Positions 6,375 through 8,633 of a DNA stretch of 8,633 nucleotides are shown piece after piece. The notes beneath the pieces were generated by a model. It did not search any database. It saw only the letters and a list, made by a program, of their open reading frames with translations, and was not told the origin of the DNA. The stretch's first letter is position 1. Each line of letters opens with the position of its first letter. The stretch covers positions 1-8,633 of the forward strand of contig CAYTPI010000035.1 in assembly GCA_964439625.1 (NCBI GenBank), written 5' to 3'. The DNA comes from CAYTPI01 sp964439625. Its GTDB lineage: Bacteria; Chloroflexota; Anaerolineae; Aggregatilineales; UBA3940. A program made the position numbers and the translations under genes.

Positions 6375-7675
6375 ATGCCTACTCTCGACCAAACGATGAT
6401 AAACGTTCTCAGCTCACTTGTTCAATCCCTACCCATCGGCACTAATCTGGGATTGTTTCGCTTTTTGTGGATGTTGTGCAGTGGTCGCTTGCTGAACAGT
6501 CGTGGCGCGCTGTTTCCAGCGTTGTTAGCGCTGGGCTTGTCAGATGCGGAAGTCCGGCGGGCTTGGGCAGCCTTTCGCTATGGCCGTTGGACGATGGCGC
6601 CGTTGCTATTAGGCTGGAAAACCTATGTGGAGACAGAGGAGGTATGGCAAGCGCGGCGGCATGGGGGCTATCGGGTGCGGGCGGTGGACATCACCGCCTT
6701 CTGGCGTCCGAAGTTGAAAAACTGTCCCAGCAAGCACTTTCACGCGCTGGCGGGACGTGCCTTGCCGGCGGTCATCGTGGGGATGGTGGCGCAGGTGGGT
6801 CAGGTGGGATCGCAACGAGTCGCTCTACCAACGCAGTTGCTGCGCGTGCGCTCTAATGACGGGCGTGAAGCCACCTTGCAAGCCGATTTGCTGCGTGCGG
6901 TGGGGGCTGATTTGGAAGACGACGAGGTCGCCGTATTTGACGCGGGGTTTCACCTGCTCGAGCTACAGGCTGTGGGGGTGCCGCGCTATATCGTGCGACT
7001 GGCGTGCAACGTGACCGTCCGCCGGGCGAAGTTGCCTGAACGCCAACCGGGTACCAAAGGCCGTCCCCGCGAATATGGCGACTTGATCCGCCCGTTGGCC
7101 CGTCGCTATGGCGACCGCGATATTGCCGCCAGTCGCCCCGACGAGCAAGTTTGTTGGGGCGTCGACGACATCACCCTCAGGGCCGACCTCTGGCACAATT
7201 TAGTGCGCAGCGATTGTAAAGTCGCTGATAAGGCCCCCCCTTCAGCATCGCCGTCATCCATGATCCGCGCTTTGCCCAGCCCTGGGTGCTGGCTTTCAAC
7301 CTCCCCATCTCGGCGGCCGATGCCACTGCGATCTATCGCGACCGCTGGCCCATCGAGCAGATCCCCCTCGCCGGTAAACAGATGCTGGGGGCCCAACGTC
7401 AGTTCGTTTTCGCCCCTGTCAGTTGCCAGCGTCTCCCCCAACTGGCTTTGTTAGCCGGTTCGATCTTGACCTATGTGGCGGCGATCTCGCCGCCCGTCCC
7501 GACGGGCTTCTGGGATCGGGCGGCCCAACCCACCCCCGGACCCTTGCGACGGGCTTTGGCACGCCGGCCTTTACCCGAGTCGGAGGGTTTAGCCCTCAGA
7601 TTACGGAAAAAGGCATCGGTCACTGACCATTTGCCCACAGGCGTAGCGGGACATCGTCGCCAAAAAGCGTCCTGA
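6375..7675 (+). pseudogene. IS4-superfamily DDE transposase, -1 frameshift at a C7 run
   Basis: Read across one -1 shift, this gives a 433-aa transposase with every expected catalytic part. Asp105 (VRAVDITAFW) and Asp189 (VAVFDAGF) are the first two acids, and Glu328 lies in a perfect YREK signature (Y-x2-R-x3-E-x6-K, in IYRDRWPIEQ). The first frame (ATG 6375) stays in register to about 7241 and then runs on as meaningless Ser/Pro-rich sequence to 7454. The real C-terminus continues in the other frame from FSIAVIHDPRF to the TGA at 7673-7675. The shift lies at seven C (7234-7240). Reading as C-CCC-CCT it could allow a -1 slip; otherwise one C has been lost in the genome or the assembly. Apart from that single event the gene looks undamaged, so it is young or still functional. 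The exact IS family (IS4 versus IS701-like) is unsure. Confidence 0.8.
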
Positions 7676-7730
7676 TCGGACATTTTAACGGCGTCACACC
7701 TCCCAATCACATGACACCACACGCTACCTA

Positions 7731-7747
7731 ACCTGTTGGGTTTGTTT
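7731..7747 (-). repeat. Right inverted repeat of the IS4-type element
   Basis: ACCTGTTGGGTTTGTTT, the inverted partner of 6350-6366 (15 of 17 matches), 56 bp after the transposase stop. Confidence 0.6.
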
Positions 7748-7764
7748 CGATTACCGGCTTGATG

Positions 7765-7774
7765 GTGCTCCATT
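7765..7774. repeat. GTGCTCCATT inverted copy flanking the IS66 remnant, left
   Basis: GTGCTCCATT here and its exact reverse complement AATGGAGCAC at 8552-8561 bracket the IS66-type terminal repeats. On the right it joins the terminal repeat directly; on the left eight bases (7775-7782) separate them. It may be an outer part of the terminal repeat with an insertion in the left copy, or sequence of an older element hit by the IS66. Confidence 0.45.
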
Positions 7775-7782
7775 AACTCCGG

Positions 7783-7795
7783 TGTATCTGTTCAG
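7783..7795 (+). repeat. Left terminal inverted repeat, IS66-type
   Basis: TGTATCTGTTCAG; it differs from the reverse complement of the right copy at one base. Confidence 0.6.
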
Positions 7796-7815
7796 CAGGG
7801 TGACAAATGCGCTTC

Positions 7816-7835
7816 TTTAGGGTAAATTTAGGGTA
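7816..7835 (+). repeat. Tandem TTTAGGGTA direct repeat before the IS66 start codon
   Basis: TTTAGGGTA occurs at 7816-7824 and 7827-7835 with AA between (11-bp period). The second copy runs into the ATG at 7835. The first AGGG is 12 bases from the ATG and the second only one, so neither is a well-placed ribosome binding site. Confidence 0.6.
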
Positions 7836-8505
7836 TGGATGACAAGACCTTTTCCCCCCAAGACCTCGGCATCACCGAGCAGGACTGGCAACAGACACCG
7901 CCTGCCGTGCGTGCGGTTGTGCAATCCATCGGTACGCTTCAAGCTGAAATTACCAAGCTCAAAGAGCAAATGAACCTTAGTTCGTCCACGTCATCCAAGC
8001 CACCATCGAGCGACGAGCCGCGCCACAAGCATCCGAAAGAAGGCAAGAAGCGCGGCGAGCGTCATCAAACCTGCTGGGCACACCTTCTGCGTCATTTCAA
8101 ACGGCTCGAACTACGTGATGAAGAATCGGCTGAGGTCGGCGCATGGTTGGTGCGATACAGCGAGTATCTGCTCCATCGCTGGCGACAGGTGTGCGATGGG
8201 CATCTGGCACGCTCGGATTTCGATGCCGAAATGCCGCAACACCGACACGATATTGAGCACTGGTTGCAACGTGGGGCAATGAACCAACCAACAACGCGGC
8301 GGAACGGATTCTGCGGCATGGTGTGATCTGGCGCAAGCTGTGTTATGGTACGGATTCATCGGGAGGCAGTCGGTTTGCCGAGCGCATCCTGACGGTGTTG
8401 GCGACTTGCGGCCAGCAGAACCGCGATGTGTTCAGTTTTCTGTACGAAAGCCTCACCGCACATCGTCATGGCCGCGATGCGCCGCTGTTGTTTGCCCCCC
8501 CGTGA
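7835..8505 (+). pseudogene. tnpC: IS66-family transposase (TnpC-type), two internal deletions
   Basis: The first frame (ATG 7835) encodes the typical N-terminus: a short coiled coil (about residues 29-46, LQAEITKLKEQM), then the IS66 hallmark SSKPPSSD (residues 53-60) and a basic KEGKKRG stretch. At about 8054-8062 it jumps directly to the C-terminal part QTCWAHLLRHFKRLE. The zinc-finger region and the first two catalytic acids are therefore missing. A second lesion near 8275-8281 changes frame: EPTNNAAERILRHGVIWRK, the segment carrying the third acidic residue, continues in another frame from 8281 to the TGA at 8503-8505. The first frame instead ends at 8326. The protein cannot be catalytic. 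Family assignment is firm from SSKPPSSD, CWAHLLR and PTNNAAER together. Confidence 0.85.
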
Positions 8506-8539
8506 GCATTTGAGCGTTAATTTTAGCCCTGCTTACTCC

Positions 8540-8552
8540 CTGAACGGATACA
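8540..8552 (-). repeat. Right terminal inverted repeat, IS66-type
   Basis: CTGAACGGATACA, partner of 7783-7795. It starts 35 bp after the transposase stop. Confidence 0.6.
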
Positions 8553-8561
8553 ATGGAGCAC
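8552..8561. repeat. AATGGAGCAC inverted copy flanking the IS66 remnant, right
   Basis: Exact reverse complement of 7765-7774. It abuts the right terminal repeat and contains the GGAG that may serve the reading frame starting at 8567. Confidence 0.45.
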
Positions 8562-8566
8562 ACAAC

Positions 8567-8633
8567 ATGCCCTCTACACCGATCCAATACGAAATGGAAA
8601 GTCGCTCGCAACGGGGTGATGTTGCCACAACGC
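8567..8633 (+). CDS. Start of an unidentified gene (3'-partial)
   Basis: An ATG at 8567 with GGAG eight bases upstream (8555-8558) opens a frame that reads MPSTPIQYEMESRSQRGDV and is still open at the window end (22 codons). Another frame from ATG 8553 is also open, but no Shine-Dalgarno sequence was noted for it. I do not recognise the product. Its position just outside the IS66 remnant means it could be a host gene or another IS gene. Confidence 0.35.
   Translation, partial: MPSTPIQYEMESRSQRGDVATT

Larger units (their letters stand above)
6350..7747 (+). mobile_element. IS4-superfamily insertion sequence
   Basis: This is a one-gene DDE transposon of about 1.4 kb. The limits are set by an imperfect 17-bp inverted repeat: 6350-6366 on the left and 7731-7747 on the right match at 15 of 17 positions, with the common core CAACAGGT. 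The transposase gene fills the interior. Base composition is visibly more GC-rich than the receiver genes next to it. I found no convincing target-site duplication directly outside these repeats, so the true ends may be a few bases out, or the element may be rearranged. A remnant of a second, unrelated IS starts 35 bp to the right. Confidence 0.65.
7783..8552 (+). mobile_element. Internally deleted IS66-family element (MITE-like derivative)
   Basis: This is a 770-bp unit bounded by inverted repeats TGTATCTGTTCAG (7783-7795) and CTGAACGGATACA (8540-8552), 12 of 13 matching. It encloses a collapsed IS66-type transposase. An intact IS66 transposase gene is usually about 1.4-1.6 kb, so roughly half is missing. 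Both ends are kept, so an active IS66 transposase elsewhere could still move it. The 8 bases immediately outside the two ends do not match, so no target duplication is visible. Confidence 0.7.

Noticed and set aside
6467..7441. Overlapping frames inside the IS4-type transposase on both strands
   Set aside because: The region is GC-rich, so long open frames occur by chance. Only the frame with the DDE and YREK residues makes sense.
6338..7760. Search for target-site duplications of the IS4-type element (TTAC at 6346-6349 and 7751-7754)
   Set aside because: The TTAC pair requires the right end to extend 3 bp beyond the inverted repeat with no match on the left, so it is probably chance.
8092..8359. 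Three minus-strand frames of 75-82 codons in the IS66 remnant
   Set aside because: They lie antisense to recognisable IS66 coding sequence and have no independent signals.

Overview
The window looks like chromosomal DNA from a member of the Chloroflexota (Anaerolineae-like) carrying a small insertion-sequence (IS) cluster at its right end. This is inference, not proof. It rests on the Pro/Thr-rich 'TPTP' linkers after single membrane anchors, a solitary Flp-type pilin, a TgpA-like transglutaminase and stand-alone receiver proteins. No rRNA, tRNA or other marker gene is present to fix the taxonomy, and no CRISPR array was seen.

Left part (1-2350, + strand): two tandem paralogues of a membrane-anchored, penicillin-binding-type serine hydrolase. 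The first enters from outside the window. The second overlaps it by 8 bp and is complete: cytoplasmic TPR-like region, one membrane helix, Pro/Thr linker and an extracytoplasmic class-A-beta-lactamase-like domain. Both keep SxxK and SDN, but their third motif is KNG or KGG. A strong stem-loop at 2317-2348 ends this unit and also serves the converging unit.

Middle part (2360-6084, - strand): in transcription order, two single-domain response regulators (5656-6066 and 5085-5501), a 773-aa multi-membrane-pass transglutaminase-core protein (2659-4980) and a 48-aa Flp pilin (2360-2506) with its own good ribosome binding site. All are plausibly envelope or surface genes plus phospho-signalling receivers. 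Gaps of 100-155 bp and separate promoter candidates suggest a loose same-strand cluster rather than one tight operon. Three TGYTAAAT direct repeats at 10-11 bp spacing lie upstream of the outer receiver gene.

Right part (6300-8633): mobile DNA. An IS4-superfamily element (about 6350-7747) has a complete DDE/YREK transposase except for a -1 frameshift at a run of seven C. A hairpin covers the transposase ribosome binding site. Thirty-five bp further on lies a 770-bp derivative of an IS66-family element, with both terminal repeats but a transposase that has lost its catalytic core through internal deletions. A new reading frame begins at 8567 and leaves the window.

I did not find a clearly new multi-gene system. 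The most noteworthy items are the C7 frameshift with its slippery-site arrangement, the ribosome-binding-site hairpin, the phased repeats upstream of the receiver gene, the MITE-like IS66 derivative and the paired serine hydrolases with altered third motifs.
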